Notes under the pieces: model-generated
Database searches by the model: none
Told to the model about the DNA's origin: nothing
What the model saw: the letters and a program-made list of their open reading frames with translations, nothing else
Source of the DNA: Sphingomonas kaistensis
Lineage (GTDB): Bacteria > Pseudomonadota > Alphaproteobacteria > Sphingomonadales > Sphingomonadaceae
Direction of reading: 5' to 3'
NCBI RefSeq assembly: GCF_011927725.1
Contig: NZ_JAATJC010000001.1
Location: 310,001 to 374,000, forward strand
DNA length: 64,000 nucleotides
Part shown: positions 17,361 to 26,800 of the stretch, in pieces
How positions within the stretch are numbered: the first letter of the stretch is position 1
Layout of the letters: every line of letters begins with the position of its first letter
Program-made: the position numbers and the translations under genes

Positions 17361-18112
17361 TCCCCATCGTTGTTAGTATTGCCACCGTCCCAAGCAGGAT
17401 AGGCAAGCTACAGCCGACCTTAGATTCGCTGTTGGCTGGTGATCTCGTGCCGACCCGCATCTTACTGGTGCATCCCGAATTCTGTGCATGGGAGCAGTCT
17501 GGCTATGTCGTGCCCGACTTCCTTGTGAATGGCGCTTACGCCCGGGTCGAACATGTCATCGCCAGTCGCGACTGGGGCTCGAGCACCAAGATACTCGGGT
17601 CCATTCCGCGTATCCAGGAGCCGTCCTACCTTGTGATAGCCGATGACGATGTGATCTACTCGCCGTGGTTTCTGAAGAACCTAATTGCAGCCCAGCGGAA
17701 GAATCACGGTAGTTCCTTCTCTTACCATACGTACAGAGAGCACGGCGTTCCCGTCGCGACTGGTTGCGATGGCGTTAGTTTCTACACTCCCAACCTAGAT
17801 GGAATTGAGGAGTTCGCCGCAAAGAACATTACCGACACCAAACTGATGTATCATGATGATTTGTGGCTTGGCTTCTTCCTTTATCAGAAGGGAGTCAGGC
17901 TCAGGCGCCTCCGCTCGCCAGAGCCGGTATACACCCAAGTTTTGCCGAACAATATTTTGAGCGCGCCGAAAGAGCCTGTGTCAGCCCGGCACGTCATTAC
18001 TGAGCAGCATCTGCCCCGCCTAATCCAACAACTAGGCTGGGTTAGCCGAGCTCAGCTAAGCTTCTGGGCTCTTCACAAGAGGGTTGCGAACAAGCTGGGC
18101 TTCGCGATCTGA
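17357..18112 (+). CDS. GT-A-like glycosyltransferase family protein
   Basis: The 251-residue protein starts IPIVVSIATVPSRIGKLQPT, a pattern seen at the start of GT-A fold transferases, and has an ADDDVIYSPWFL segment near residue 95 that fits a metal-binding DxD site. A YHDDLWLGFFLYQKG block near residue 170 resembles the acceptor-side acidic motif. It probably transfers a sugar in polysaccharide assembly. Codon third positions are visibly less G/C rich than in the flanking operon, suggesting separate acquisition. Its ATG overlaps the small frame upstream. Exact CAZy family is not assigned. Confidence 0.68.
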   Translation: MIPIVVSIATVPSRIGKLQPTLDSLLAGDLVPTRILLVHPEFCAWEQSGYVVPDFLVNGAYARVEHVIASRDWGSSTKILGSIPRIQEPSYLVIADDDVIYSPWFLKNLIAAQRKNHGSSFSYHTYREHGVPVATGCDGVSFYTPNLDGIEEFAAKNITDTKLMYHDDLWLGFFLYQKGVRLRRLRSPEPVYTQVLPNNILSAPKEPVSARHVITEQHLPRLIQQLGWVSRAQLSFWALHKRVANKLGFAI

Positions 18113-18173
18113 ACCGTCGCTCTCTGCTCAAACGCCGATAGCCACTCGTTGACGAGAGATTGACCGTGCTGGC

Positions 18174-18208
18174 AGGCTGCACGCAGGCAAAAGCCTGAAG
18201 GTCAGCCT
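18174..18208. other. Nested hairpin after the GT-A-like gene
   Basis: The outer arms AGGCTG (18174-18179) and CAGCCT (18203-18208) enclose a second stem, CAGGC-AAAA-GCCTG (18184-18197). It lies 62 bases after the stop codon of the glycosyltransferase-like gene and before the DUF1996 gene. With no T tract, an mRNA-processing, attenuation or terminator role cannot be chosen. Confidence 0.35.
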
Positions 18209-18322
18209 GTAGGACAAGAGTGCTCGAGGCGTATGCCGTGCCACGGCCCAGCAAGTCCCCATAACATGATCCATCGCGCAAAAGGGTCTGGGGGCTCGCT
18301 TGCAAGGCAAGATCGGACTAAG

Positions 18323-19651
18323 ATGGAGAGCCCGGAGAGCATCTTGAAGTTTGCTACTGATAACGCAGTTCTGCTGCTGTCCTGTATCGCAGCCTCCGTC
18401 GCCGCAGCAGGATTCGCGCATCTTCCCTTTGCCCGCAAACTTGTGGCAACGACAACCAGCGTCATGAGCGCGCCGTTGAGCGGTGTCCGCGATGACCATT
18501 CCGCCTCCCAGCCGGGGCATGCTGTTGTCGATCACATGCTTCCCTCAACAGCCGTGGTCCCGGACCCGATTGCCTCCCCTTCGCTGACCGGCCTCCCCGC
18601 GATCAAAAGCAATTTCGACAGCAAGCTCGGCCTGCGGCCAAATGGGGGTACTGGCGACCTACCCAAATCTGGTGCTCCGGATGTCGTTGGGGCGTTCCGA
18701 TTTATCTGTCGTCCTGGCCAGATCGCAATGGTTGATCCCATTGTGAATCCCGGTCCACGCGGCACAAAATCAAACCACCTGCACCAATTTTTCGGCAACA
18801 CGCGGGTGTATAGCGACAGCACCTACGCCTCTCTGCGTGCCGAAGGCGGCTCGACCTGCAATGAAGTCGGAGATCCCTTCGCGCCCGGAGCACTTGCCCT
18901 CAATCGTTCCGCATACTGGCAGCCTGCCATGCTCAACGGGAAGGGTTCAGTTGTCCGGCCGGACTGGGTCAGCATCTATTACAAACGGCGCCCGGCAACA
19001 GATCCAATCGTGAGTGATCCATCCAATCCTAGGTACATGGGCCAAGCGGTTGATTTACCAAATGGGTTGCGTTTCATTTTCGGCCGCGACATGCTCGACC
19101 TCAGCAAACCCTCAACGGGTGGCTTTCGCTTTAACTGCACCCTGCCAAGTGGGCAGCAAACGGAATTTGACAGCCTTGGGAAGGCAATCGCCGCCTGTCC
19201 GCTCCGGCCCGACGCAAGTGGCCGCATGGCATCGGTCACAACAGAAGGAGAGGCGCCGGCTTGCTGGGACGGTAAGCGCTTGGACAGCCCTAATCATAGA
19301 GATCACGTTGCCTACCCGTCCTATGGCACCTGGGGCTATCTAAAGTGCCCAGCGACACACCCTTACGTGATCCCCTTCTTCACCATGAAGGCAAACTTTA
19401 CCTTAGATGCCGACGCGCTGAAGTGGTCGCTCTCGTCTGATGCGATGGCGCCTGGGCAACCCGTGGGCTCCACTTACCACGCGGACTTCTTCATGGCCTG
19501 GGATCCGATCACGCACCGCATGTTCCATGACCATTGCATCAACAAGTTGCTTAGCTGCTCTGGCGGCGACTTGGGGAACGGCCAGCAGTTGCGCGGCTCC
19601 TGGGCTGTAAAGCAGGCCGAGCCGCGTCTTGTGCCGATCCCGGTTGAGTGA
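18323..19651 (+). CDS. DUF1996 domain protein, membrane-anchored or exported
   Basis: From the ATG at 18323 the product is 442 residues; in-frame ATGs at 18233 and 18266 are alternatives. A hydrophobic segment (about residues 15-32) is followed by a linker and a DUF1996 domain over roughly residues 110-420. The domain is marked by FICRPGQIAMVDPIV, SNHLHQFFGN, a DHVAYPSYGTWG-like block, and several His/Asp pairs (YHADFFMAWD, MFHDHCINKLL). This family is common in secreted fungal and bacterial proteins and has no settled function known to me. The conserved His-rich core suggests metal-dependent or carbohydrate chemistry, which is inference. It sits within the polysaccharide locus. Confidence 0.8.
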   Translation: MESPESILKFATDNAVLLLSCIAASVAAAGFAHLPFARKLVATTTSVMSAPLSGVRDDHSASQPGHAVVDHMLPSTAVVPDPIASPSLTGLPAIKSNFDSKLGLRPNGGTGDLPKSGAPDVVGAFRFICRPGQIAMVDPIVNPGPRGTKSNHLHQFFGNTRVYSDSTYASLRAEGGSTCNEVGDPFAPGALALNRSAYWQPAMLNGKGSVVRPDWVSIYYKRRPATDPIVSDPSNPRYMGQAVDLPNGLRFIFGRDMLDLSKPSTGGFRFNCTLPSGQQTEFDSLGKAIAACPLRPDASGRMASVTTEGEAPACWDGKRLDSPNHRDHVAYPSYGTWGYLKCPATHPYVIPFFTMKANFTLDADALKWSLSSDAMAPGQPVGSTYHADFFMAWDPITHRMFHDHCINKLLSCSGGDLGNGQQLRGSWAVKQAEPRLVPIPVE

Positions 19652-19814
19652 CGTCTCGCCAATGCTCCGCTCAAACTTGACCTCGTCCACGCAGAGCGCG
19701 CCTTCGCTTTGAATCACAGCATCGTAGCCAATCGTTGCTGCGGCGGCAGCACATCGTTTGACCAGCACAACTCGATGTTCCAAGCAGGCTTCGCACTGTC
19801 ATCGTGGGGCGAGA

Positions 19815-21002
19815 ATGAAAGAGCGGGTGAATTTCTACTTCTTCGCAGGTGACTTCGTCGAAGCTATCCGCCGCTATCGCGAGGGGGAGGCACAGGTCTA
19901 CGCCACTCACAATGAAGTTGCCCGCCTGCTTCTCGACCTCGCGGCCGAGAAGCTGGATATACGGGTATTCAGCTTCATCACTCCCACCCAAAAAAGCAGC
20001 TCACCAGCGGAGGGGCTGACGGTGACGGACTTGGGCGCGAGCAAGTATAGCGATCCTCACGCAGTCCAGGCATTCCACCACTATCCAGCCGACACGTCGA
20101 TCCTTCACATGCCGGACCCCAAGCTCCTGCATGCAGGCGCCTCCGATCGTTCCCGCGGCTTTCCGATCCTCGCGAACAGCTACAATCGGCGGGGTATCCG
20201 AGCATCCCTGGAACGTCGCCGCATCGCCAGCGTGCTGAATAATCCCAAGTTCCGCTTCGTATCGAACCATTGTCCTCCCGCGACAGAACATCTGGCGAAT
20301 CTGGGGGTGGACCGGCGAAAGCTGGTTGCGTGGAATATTCCCGTTTCGACATCACTCGCGACGGCGTCCGCGAAGTCGACGGGTGGTCAGGACGAGATCC
20401 ACTTGGCTTATGCTGGATCGGTCAATGAGGAAAAGGGCGTTGGCGACCTCATTGGCGCAGTGGCGAGGCTGGTCGACAAAGGAGTGAACGTCCGGTGCAG
20501 TATCGCCGGCAATGGAACCATCGACCATTATCGGGACCTGGCGAAACAAAAGGGCATAGCCGACAGGTTGGACTTCCTTGGGCTTGTCTCGAACGATCAG
20601 GTGAGGACGCTCTTCAGCTCTGCAGACGTCATCGTGGTGCCGAGCAGAAGAGTGTATACCGAGGGCTTCCCGCTCGTCCTGATCGAAGCGATTGCCAGCC
20701 GGACCCCGATTGTCTGCAGCGATCATCCCATGTTCGTGCCCATCATGAGGGATGGTGTCACCGCATCCGTGGCTGCCAACGCCAATCCACGGAGCCTTGC
20801 AGCAGCCATCAGGAGGACTGTCTCCGATACTCTTCTCTATGCCACGCTCTCACGCAATGCCGATATAAGCTGGGCTGACCTGCAGGCGACGGCGGACTGG
20901 CGCACGATGATCTTCGACTGGGTCACGCAGGGCGACGAGGCGCCCTACCTTCTTGCCCGCACTTTAGCCGCTTTCGACGACAGGAAGTCCGGGGCGCATT
21001 GA
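19815..21002 (+). CDS. Glycosyltransferase family 4 (GT-B fold) protein
   Basis: The 395-residue protein begins RVNFYFFAGDF and has a GT-B C-terminal domain with LAYAGSVNEEKGVGDLIGAV, a CSIAGNGTIDHY block, and the donor-site stretch TEGFPLVLIEAIASRTPIV containing the usual paired glutamate. It is probably a retaining transferase acting on the lipid-linked oligosaccharide. The ATG at 19815 follows GGGGCGAGA and is preferred over the upstream in-frame start at 19758, which would add an unconserved 19-residue leader. It is the last glycosyltransferase gene of the locus. Confidence 0.88.
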   Translation: MKERVNFYFFAGDFVEAIRRYREGEAQVYATHNEVARLLLDLAAEKLDIRVFSFITPTQKSSSPAEGLTVTDLGASKYSDPHAVQAFHHYPADTSILHMPDPKLLHAGASDRSRGFPILANSYNRRGIRASLERRRIASVLNNPKFRFVSNHCPPATEHLANLGVDRRKLVAWNIPVSTSLATASAKSTGGQDEIHLAYAGSVNEEKGVGDLIGAVARLVDKGVNVRCSIAGNGTIDHYRDLAKQKGIADRLDFLGLVSNDQVRTLFSSADVIVVPSRRVYTEGFPLVLIEAIASRTPIVCSDHPMFVPIMRDGVTASVAANANPRSLAAAIRRTVSDTLLYATLSRNADISWADLQATADWRTMIFDWVTQGDEAPYLLARTLAAFDDRKSGAH

Positions 21003-21047
21003 GCCCCGTCCATTCGTCGCAGCACCGGGTTAACCGCGTTAACTGAA

Positions 21048-21084
21048 CTTGCCCTCGGGCGGGTCGTGGTCCACTCTGGCGGCA
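21048..21084. repeat. Copy B of the 37-base element shared with 12293-12329
   Basis: This copy lies in the gap upstream of the TolC-like gene. It begins with the identical 14 bases CTTGCCCTCGGGCG and matches copy A at 31 of 37 bases by hand alignment, with no gaps. Both copies precede genes of the polysaccharide/secretion locus in the same orientation. Confidence 0.55.
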
Positions 21085-21160
21085 GTTTCCTCCTTGTCTG
21101 ACGCGGGCCCGAGGGCTGCTCGATGCAGAGGAAGCGGCAGGCGGCGAAGGGGGCTGGTCG

Positions 21161-22993
21161 TTGCGAGGGGCGAAGGCGACTTTCAAAGTGGGTGCACGGC
21201 CTTGTCGGCTGTTCGCGTGCGCCGCTGCCGTCCTGACACTCGCCGGCGCGGGAACGGCCGCCGCGGACACGCTGCGCGATGCGTTGCGGGCCACCTACGG
21301 CACCAGTCCGGCGCTCAACGCCCAGCGTGAGGTCTTGAAGGGCACCGACGCGACCGTCGCCCTCGCCGGGTCCCAGTCCCGGCCGCAGATCGCCGCCACG
21401 GTCGGCATCAACCGCGACCTCACCCGCTCGGGCGTGCTCGTCACCAGCCGCTCCAAGGGGCCGATCCTGTCGGGTGGGCTCGACGTCAACCTGCCGCTGT
21501 TCGCGGGCGGCCGAATCCGTAATTCCGTGGACGCCGCCAAGGCCCGGGTCGAAGCCGGACGGGCGGCGCTGCGCGCGGTGGAGGGCGACGTCTTCGCCGA
21601 GGCAGTCGAAGCCTATATGGACGTACTGCGCGACCGCGCGGTGCTCGATCTCAACCAGAACCAGGTCCGCGTCCTCGCTGAGAATTTGCGCGCCACCCAG
21701 CAATTGTTCGAGGCCGGCGACCTGACCCGCACCGACATCGCCCAGTCGCAGGCGCGGCTGAGCAGCGCCACCGCGCAACTGGCACTGGCGCAATCGCGGC
21801 TCGGGGTCAGCGAGGAGAGCTTCCTGCGGGTGATTGGCCGGCGGCCGGAGCAGCTCGCCTCCCCGCCCCCGCTTCCGCCTCTTCCCGCCACGGCAAGCGA
21901 GGCGGCGCGGATCGCCATTGCCCGCAATCCCCGCCTGACTGCGGTGTTGCAGCAGGCTCGGGCGGCGGGAATGGATGTACGTGTTGCTTTTGCGGACCGG
22001 CTTCCCAGCCTGTCGGGGGTGCTTGGCGGCGATTATGTCAGTTATGTCACCGACGAGCCCGGGATCGGGGTGCCGCGCGCCGGGGTCCAGACCAGCGTCG
22101 GCCTGACCACCCGCATCCCCCTTTACCAGGGCGGTGCCCCGGCGGCCCGGATCCGCCAGGCCCGCGCGGCCGAAGGGCAATTGCTCGAGCAGACGGTCGC
22201 GACCGAGCGCACCGTGGTCGCCAACGCCCGCTCGGCCTTCATGACCTACCAGGCCTCGCTGAAGGCGATCGCGTCCAACCAGGATGCGGTCAGCGCCAAC
22301 GAGCTCGCCCTACGCGGGACCCGGGCCGAGCGGCGGGTCGGATCACGCACCGTGATCGAGGTGCTGAACGCCGAGCAGGAATTGCTGGGCACGCAGGTCC
22401 AGCTGATCGCGTCGCGGCGCGATGCGTATGTGGCGGGGTTCCGGCTGCTTCAGGCGATGGGCCAGGCAAGCTCCGAGGACCTCGGGCTGGAGGGCGGCTC
22501 GCTTTACGATCCGCTGGGCAATTACAACAAGGTCGCCGGGGCGTGGAGCGACTGGGGCGGCGCGGAGAAGCATGTGCCGCGCTCCACCCCGACCCAGAAA
22601 CTGGCCGAAGCGGCGCCGGACCGGGTCGGCGCTGCGCCCCCCATGCTGGCTGCAAACGAGGTCCCGGCGGTATCACCCGCCGTCAAGGCCGTGCTTGCGC
22701 CACCGGTGGCGCCGGTCCGGACGGTGGCCGAGGCGAGGCCCGCCCCCGCCTCCATCCCCGCGCCCGCCCCCGGCCGCTGGGCGATCCAGCTTGGCGCCTT
22801 TGCCCGTCCGGGCGCTCCGCAGGCGCTGTTCGCGCGGCTTGCAACGCGGGTCGGGCCGAAGGAGCCGAGCTATGTCCCGGCCGGAAGCGTGACCCGGCTG
22901 CTGGTCGGGCCCTATGCAAGCCGGGCCGAGGCGGAGGCGGCCTGCCGCGGCCTGAGCGGTGCCACACCCTGCTACCCCGTTCGCCGCGACTGA
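21161..22993 (+). CDS. TolC family outer membrane channel with C-terminal SPOR domain
   Basis: From a TTG start the 610-residue protein has a signal peptide ending near GTAAADTLRDAL. The two TolC repeats (about residues 30-450) carry long helical hairpins and the strand signatures SGGLDVNLPLFAGGRIRN and TSVGLTTRIPLYQGG. A Pro/Ala linker leads to a SPOR domain (about 535-610; WAIQLGAFARPGAPQAL ... LLVGPYASRAEAEAAC). TolC proteins form the outer membrane exit duct for type I secretion. It is the natural partner of the ABC/HlyD pair at 9-12 kb, although separated by 9 kb. SPOR domains bind denuded peptidoglycan glycans, so this channel may be tethered to the wall. Confidence 0.9.
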   Translation: MRGAKATFKVGARPCRLFACAAAVLTLAGAGTAAADTLRDALRATYGTSPALNAQREVLKGTDATVALAGSQSRPQIAATVGINRDLTRSGVLVTSRSKGPILSGGLDVNLPLFAGGRIRNSVDAAKARVEAGRAALRAVEGDVFAEAVEAYMDVLRDRAVLDLNQNQVRVLAENLRATQQLFEAGDLTRTDIAQSQARLSSATAQLALAQSRLGVSEESFLRVIGRRPEQLASPPPLPPLPATASEAARIAIARNPRLTAVLQQARAAGMDVRVAFADRLPSLSGVLGGDYVSYVTDEPGIGVPRAGVQTSVGLTTRIPLYQGGAPAARIRQARAAEGQLLEQTVATERTVVANARSAFMTYQASLKAIASNQDAVSANELALRGTRAERRVGSRTVIEVLNAEQELLGTQVQLIASRRDAYVAGFRLLQAMGQASSEDLGLEGGSLYDPLGNYNKVAGAWSDWGGAEKHVPRSTPTQKLAEAAPDRVGAAPPMLAANEVPAVSPAVKAVLAPPVAPVRTVAEARPAPASIPAPAPGRWAIQLGAFARPGAPQALFARLATRVGPKEPSYVPAGSVTRLLVGPYASRAEAEAACRGLSGATPCYPVRRD

Positions 22994-23096
22994 CGCCGAG
23001 AACCCCCATGCCAGTCGCCAGTCCAGCCTTGACCCCGCCCCCGCGCGGGACGAAGGCGCTCGACTTGCGATCGAAAACCGAAGTGAAGGACATGCG

Positions 23097-23798
23097 ATGA
23101 TCGAAGCCGAATGGTGGGAATATGACAGCGTCGAGGAGATGGCCGATGCGGTCGCCGGCGATGTCGGATTCATCATCGAAAGCGCGATCGACGCGCGCGA
23201 CGCCTCGCTTCTGGCGCTGCCGGGAGGCAACACGCCGGGGCCGATCTTCAAGAAATTGGCGGCGCAGAAGCTGGCCTGGAAGAAGGTCACCATCGTCCCC
23301 ACCGACGAGCGGCTGGTCGAGGTCAGTGACGAACGCAGCAATGCGCGCCTGCTGGCGCAAAGCTTCATGCGGGCGGGTGCCCGGGTGATCCCGATCGGCG
23401 GCGAGAATGCCGATGTCGCCGCGGCGGGCAATATCGCCGACGCCCGGCTGCAGGACCTGCCGTGGCCGCCCGACCTCGTCTGGCTGGGAATGGGCGCAGA
23501 CGGGCATACCGCCTCGATCTTTCCCGGTGCCGACATGCAGAACGCACTGGATGCGCCCAAGGCGCGCCGGGCGGTCGGCGTAACGCCCGACCCGATGCCG
23601 GCCGACATGCCGGTCCCGCGGGTGACGCTGACCCGCGCTTCTTTGCTGTCGGCGCGGACCCTGATCATCACCATCACCGGCGCCGACAAGCGCGCCCTGC
23701 TGGAACAGGCGATCGCCGACGGACAGTCGAGCAAGCTTCCGATCGGCCGCGTGCTGGCCGAGGCCGAGCAGCCGATCGACATTCACTGGGCCCCGTAA
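23097..23798 (+). CDS. pgl: 6-phosphogluconolactonase
   Basis: The 233-residue enzyme hydrolyses 6-phosphogluconolactone to 6-phosphogluconate in the oxidative pentose phosphate and Entner-Doudoroff routes. Family motifs are clear: LALPGGNTPGPIFKKLA, the VPTDERLV block, and LGMGADGHTASIFPG with the conserved aspartate and histidine. The length is typical of the DevB type. The ATG at 23097 has a GAAGGA ribosome-binding site 7 bases upstream; the frame is open from 22959 but that part overlaps the TolC gene. A bidirectional terminator follows. Confidence 0.93.
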   Translation: MIEAEWWEYDSVEEMADAVAGDVGFIIESAIDARDASLLALPGGNTPGPIFKKLAAQKLAWKKVTIVPTDERLVEVSDERSNARLLAQSFMRAGARVIPIGGENADVAAAGNIADARLQDLPWPPDLVWLGMGADGHTASIFPGADMQNALDAPKARRAVGVTPDPMPADMPVPRVTLTRASLLSARTLIITITGADKRALLEQAIADGQSSKLPIGRVLAEAEQPIDIHWAP

Positions 23799-23832
23799 CG
23801 CCCCTCATTTCATTCTTTGGCAGCGCAACAGA

Positions 23833-23862
23833 AAGGGCGCCGGGATTGCTCCCGGCGCCCTT
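23833..23862. terminator. Bidirectional intrinsic terminator
   Basis: A perfect 13-bp stem AAGGGCGCCGGGA with loop TTGC and arm TCCCGGCGCCCTT is followed by CCTTTT on the plus strand. An AGAAA stretch precedes it, which gives a TTTCT tail on the minus strand. It separates pgl and the convergent autotransporter gene and can serve both. Confidence 0.88.
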
Positions 23863-23884
23863 CCTTTTGCCGTGAGACTTTCGC

Positions 23885-26800
23885 TTAGAAGCGGAAGCCG
23901 CCGCGCAGGCCCCAGCCGCGGACATCGCCGAGGTCGACGAAGGCCGACAGCAGCGGACCACCGCCCGCGCCGCCGCCGATTCCGGCCTCGAGCCGGCCCC
24001 AGGTGCCGCGCTTCTGATCGACCAGGCCGGTCGTCAGCGCACCCGAACGCACGATCAGGTCGGACGCATCGCCGAATTCGTGGAAGATCTTGCCGTCGAC
24101 GAACGGCGCGATCGCCCCGGCGAAGGAAGCCCGGGCCTGCAGTCGACCACGAGTGCTGGTGTAGCGGTCGTTGTCGAACGTCAGGTTGCCGAAGTTATAG
24201 TCGTCGATCCGGCTGCGGACGTAGCTGAGGCCCGCTCCGACGTCGAAGTTGAGGCTGCCCGGGTTGCCGAAGCGGAAGCCCACTTCGCCGTCGATACCGG
24301 TGCTCTTGCCTTCCGGAATGACGGTCAGCGCGCCGACCGAGTTGTTGGTGACGCGGACGTCATAGACGTCACGCTTCAGGAGGACGCCGGCATAGAGGCC
24401 CTGCTGGGCGCCGAACTGGCCGTAGACACCATAGTTGTAGCCCTCGGCGTCGATGTCGGTGCCGAAGTCGGTACCGCCCTCGGCATGTTCGTAACCGACA
24501 GTGGCGCCGACCAGGAAGCTCGGCGCGCCGAACTCGATCCCGCCCTGGGCACCGCGACGCTTGGTCTCGAAGCGGGCCGAGGTGGTGAGCGCCGTCCCGA
24601 AGGCGGTGGTCGACCGGTTGCGGTCACCGAAGCGCTCCTTCGAGTTGTAGAGCTGGGCCCAGATCCCGACCGGGCTCTTGCGCTCGTTGCCGAAGTCGAC
24701 CCGGCGGCTCATCGCGTAGGACTGGTAGGCCTCCGCCGACTGGTACCAGATGTCGTTACCGATGCGGTTGACGAACAGCAGGTCGGCGGTTGCCTCGTCC
24801 GGGCGGCCGGTCAGGAACACGTCGGAACCGCGGGTTTCGAGCCCGAAGTTGACGAGCCCCGCGTTGGTCGGCCCGGCCAGGACATACTGCCCCGCCGCGA
24901 CGGTTCCGGCATCGACGATCAGCGCGCCGGTGGTGTCGACCACGACGCCGCCGGTGAGGAAGGTCGGGAGGACGGTGGTGATGCCGGTGGTGGTGCCGCC
25001 GTAGACCAGGCGGTCGGCGGTGAGGACGCCATTGGCGCTTCCGACGTCGACCCCGAGACGGGCATTGCCGGTCGCGGTGTAGTTGGCGGTGCCGAGGTTG
25101 AGGACGTCACCCGTGGCGCCGTCGCGCAGGTCGATCAGGCCGGCGTTGTTGTTGAACGCCTCGAGACCGGTGAAGGTCGCGCCGCTGAACGCGTTCAGCG
25201 TGCCCGGAAGCGCGCCGGTGCCGGTGGTGCCATTGTTGAACGTGTCGGTGCCCGCGCCGAAGTCGGTGGTGCCCGATGCGTTGTAGACGCCCGTGTTGTT
25301 CACCGTGTCGTTGCCGTCACCAAAGGTGATGGCGGCGTTCTGGGTGAAGATGGTGCTGGTGTTGAAGGTGTCGTTGCCGGCACCGAAGCTGAGCGCGCCC
25401 GACTGGGTGTAGCCGGCGGTGCGGTTGTTGGTGAAGGTGTCGTTGCCCGCACCGAAGGTCAGCGGACCGCTGATCGAACCGGCGGCGCCGACGGTCAGGG
25501 TCAGCGGGCCAGCGCCCGGCGCAAGCACGTAGCCGCCGGTACCGGCGGTGGTGCTGGTGAGGGTGCCGTTGACGACCAGGGTGTTGCCGGTCGCACCGCC
25601 CAGGGTGATGGCGGTCGGCGCGCTGACGGTGACGCCCGAGTTGACGGTAACGCTGGAGGTGCCGGCGGTCTGGGCCCAGATGCCCGACCCGGCGGCCGAC
25701 GTGATGTTGCCGTTGGCGGTCACGGTGACCGGCGCAGCGCCGGCTGCAACAACGCGCACCGCGGCGAAGCTCGGATCGGCGGCGGTGTTGGCAGCGGTCG
25801 AGTTGACCACGCCGGTGGTGACGTTGACCGCACCTGTGCCGGTGGTGGCGACGTCGATGCCGACGCTGTTGGCGCCGCTGACGGCGATGGTGCCGGTGTT
25901 GGTGACCGTGACCGGACCCGAGCGGGTGATCGAGATTGCGTCGGAATTGGCGCCGGTGGTGGTGACGCCGGCAACGGTTGCGGTAACCGCGCCCGCGCCG
26001 CCGGTGATCTGCAGGCCGTCCGCAGCGGCGCCGCCGGTGGCGATGGTGCCGGTGGTGGCGTTGACGGTGCCGGCGGTGGCGATCACCACGCCGTCGCTGT
26101 CGGCACCGGTGCCGGTGTTGACGCTGGTGGTGGTCAGGCTGACGTTGCCGCTGGTGCTCGACAGGTTGACGCCGTCACTGCCCGCACCGGCGGTGGTCAC
26201 TGCGCCGCAATTGACGGTGATGTTGCCGGTGGTGGTGGTGGCGACGATGCCGGGGGCATTGGCACCGGTGGTGGCGACGGTCGGGCAGTTGCCGATGTCG
26301 ATCGCGCCGGTGGTGCTGGTGGCGTTGATGCCAGCCGCCGCGACGCTGCTGACAGCGCCGGTGCGGAGGGTGACCGGGCCGGTGGAGCCGGTGGCGATGA
26401 TGCCGAAGTCGCGGCTGGTGATGCCGGCGCCGGTAAAGCTGACGCCGGTGCCGATCAGCTGGACGCCGAGCAGGCTCGAATTGATCGCGCCGGTGGTGGC
26501 GGTGACGGTTCCGCCAGTGCTCTGCAGGTCGAGCGCATAGCCATTGGCATTGGTGATCGTGCCGCTGGTGAAGTTGATGTTGCCCGACGCGAAGATGTTG
26601 GCGCCGGTCGCACCGGTGTTGATGTTGCCGACGGTGACGTTGGCGGTCGAAGCGCCGGTGCCGTAGATGCCGAAGCTCTGCGCACCCGGTGCGCTGAGGT
26701 TGCCGGCGGTGATGGTGACCGGGCCGTTGGTGGCCGCGAAGTCGATCGCGCTGACATCGGTGCCGAGGACGGTGATGTTCTGGCCCGCGGCATTCAGCGT

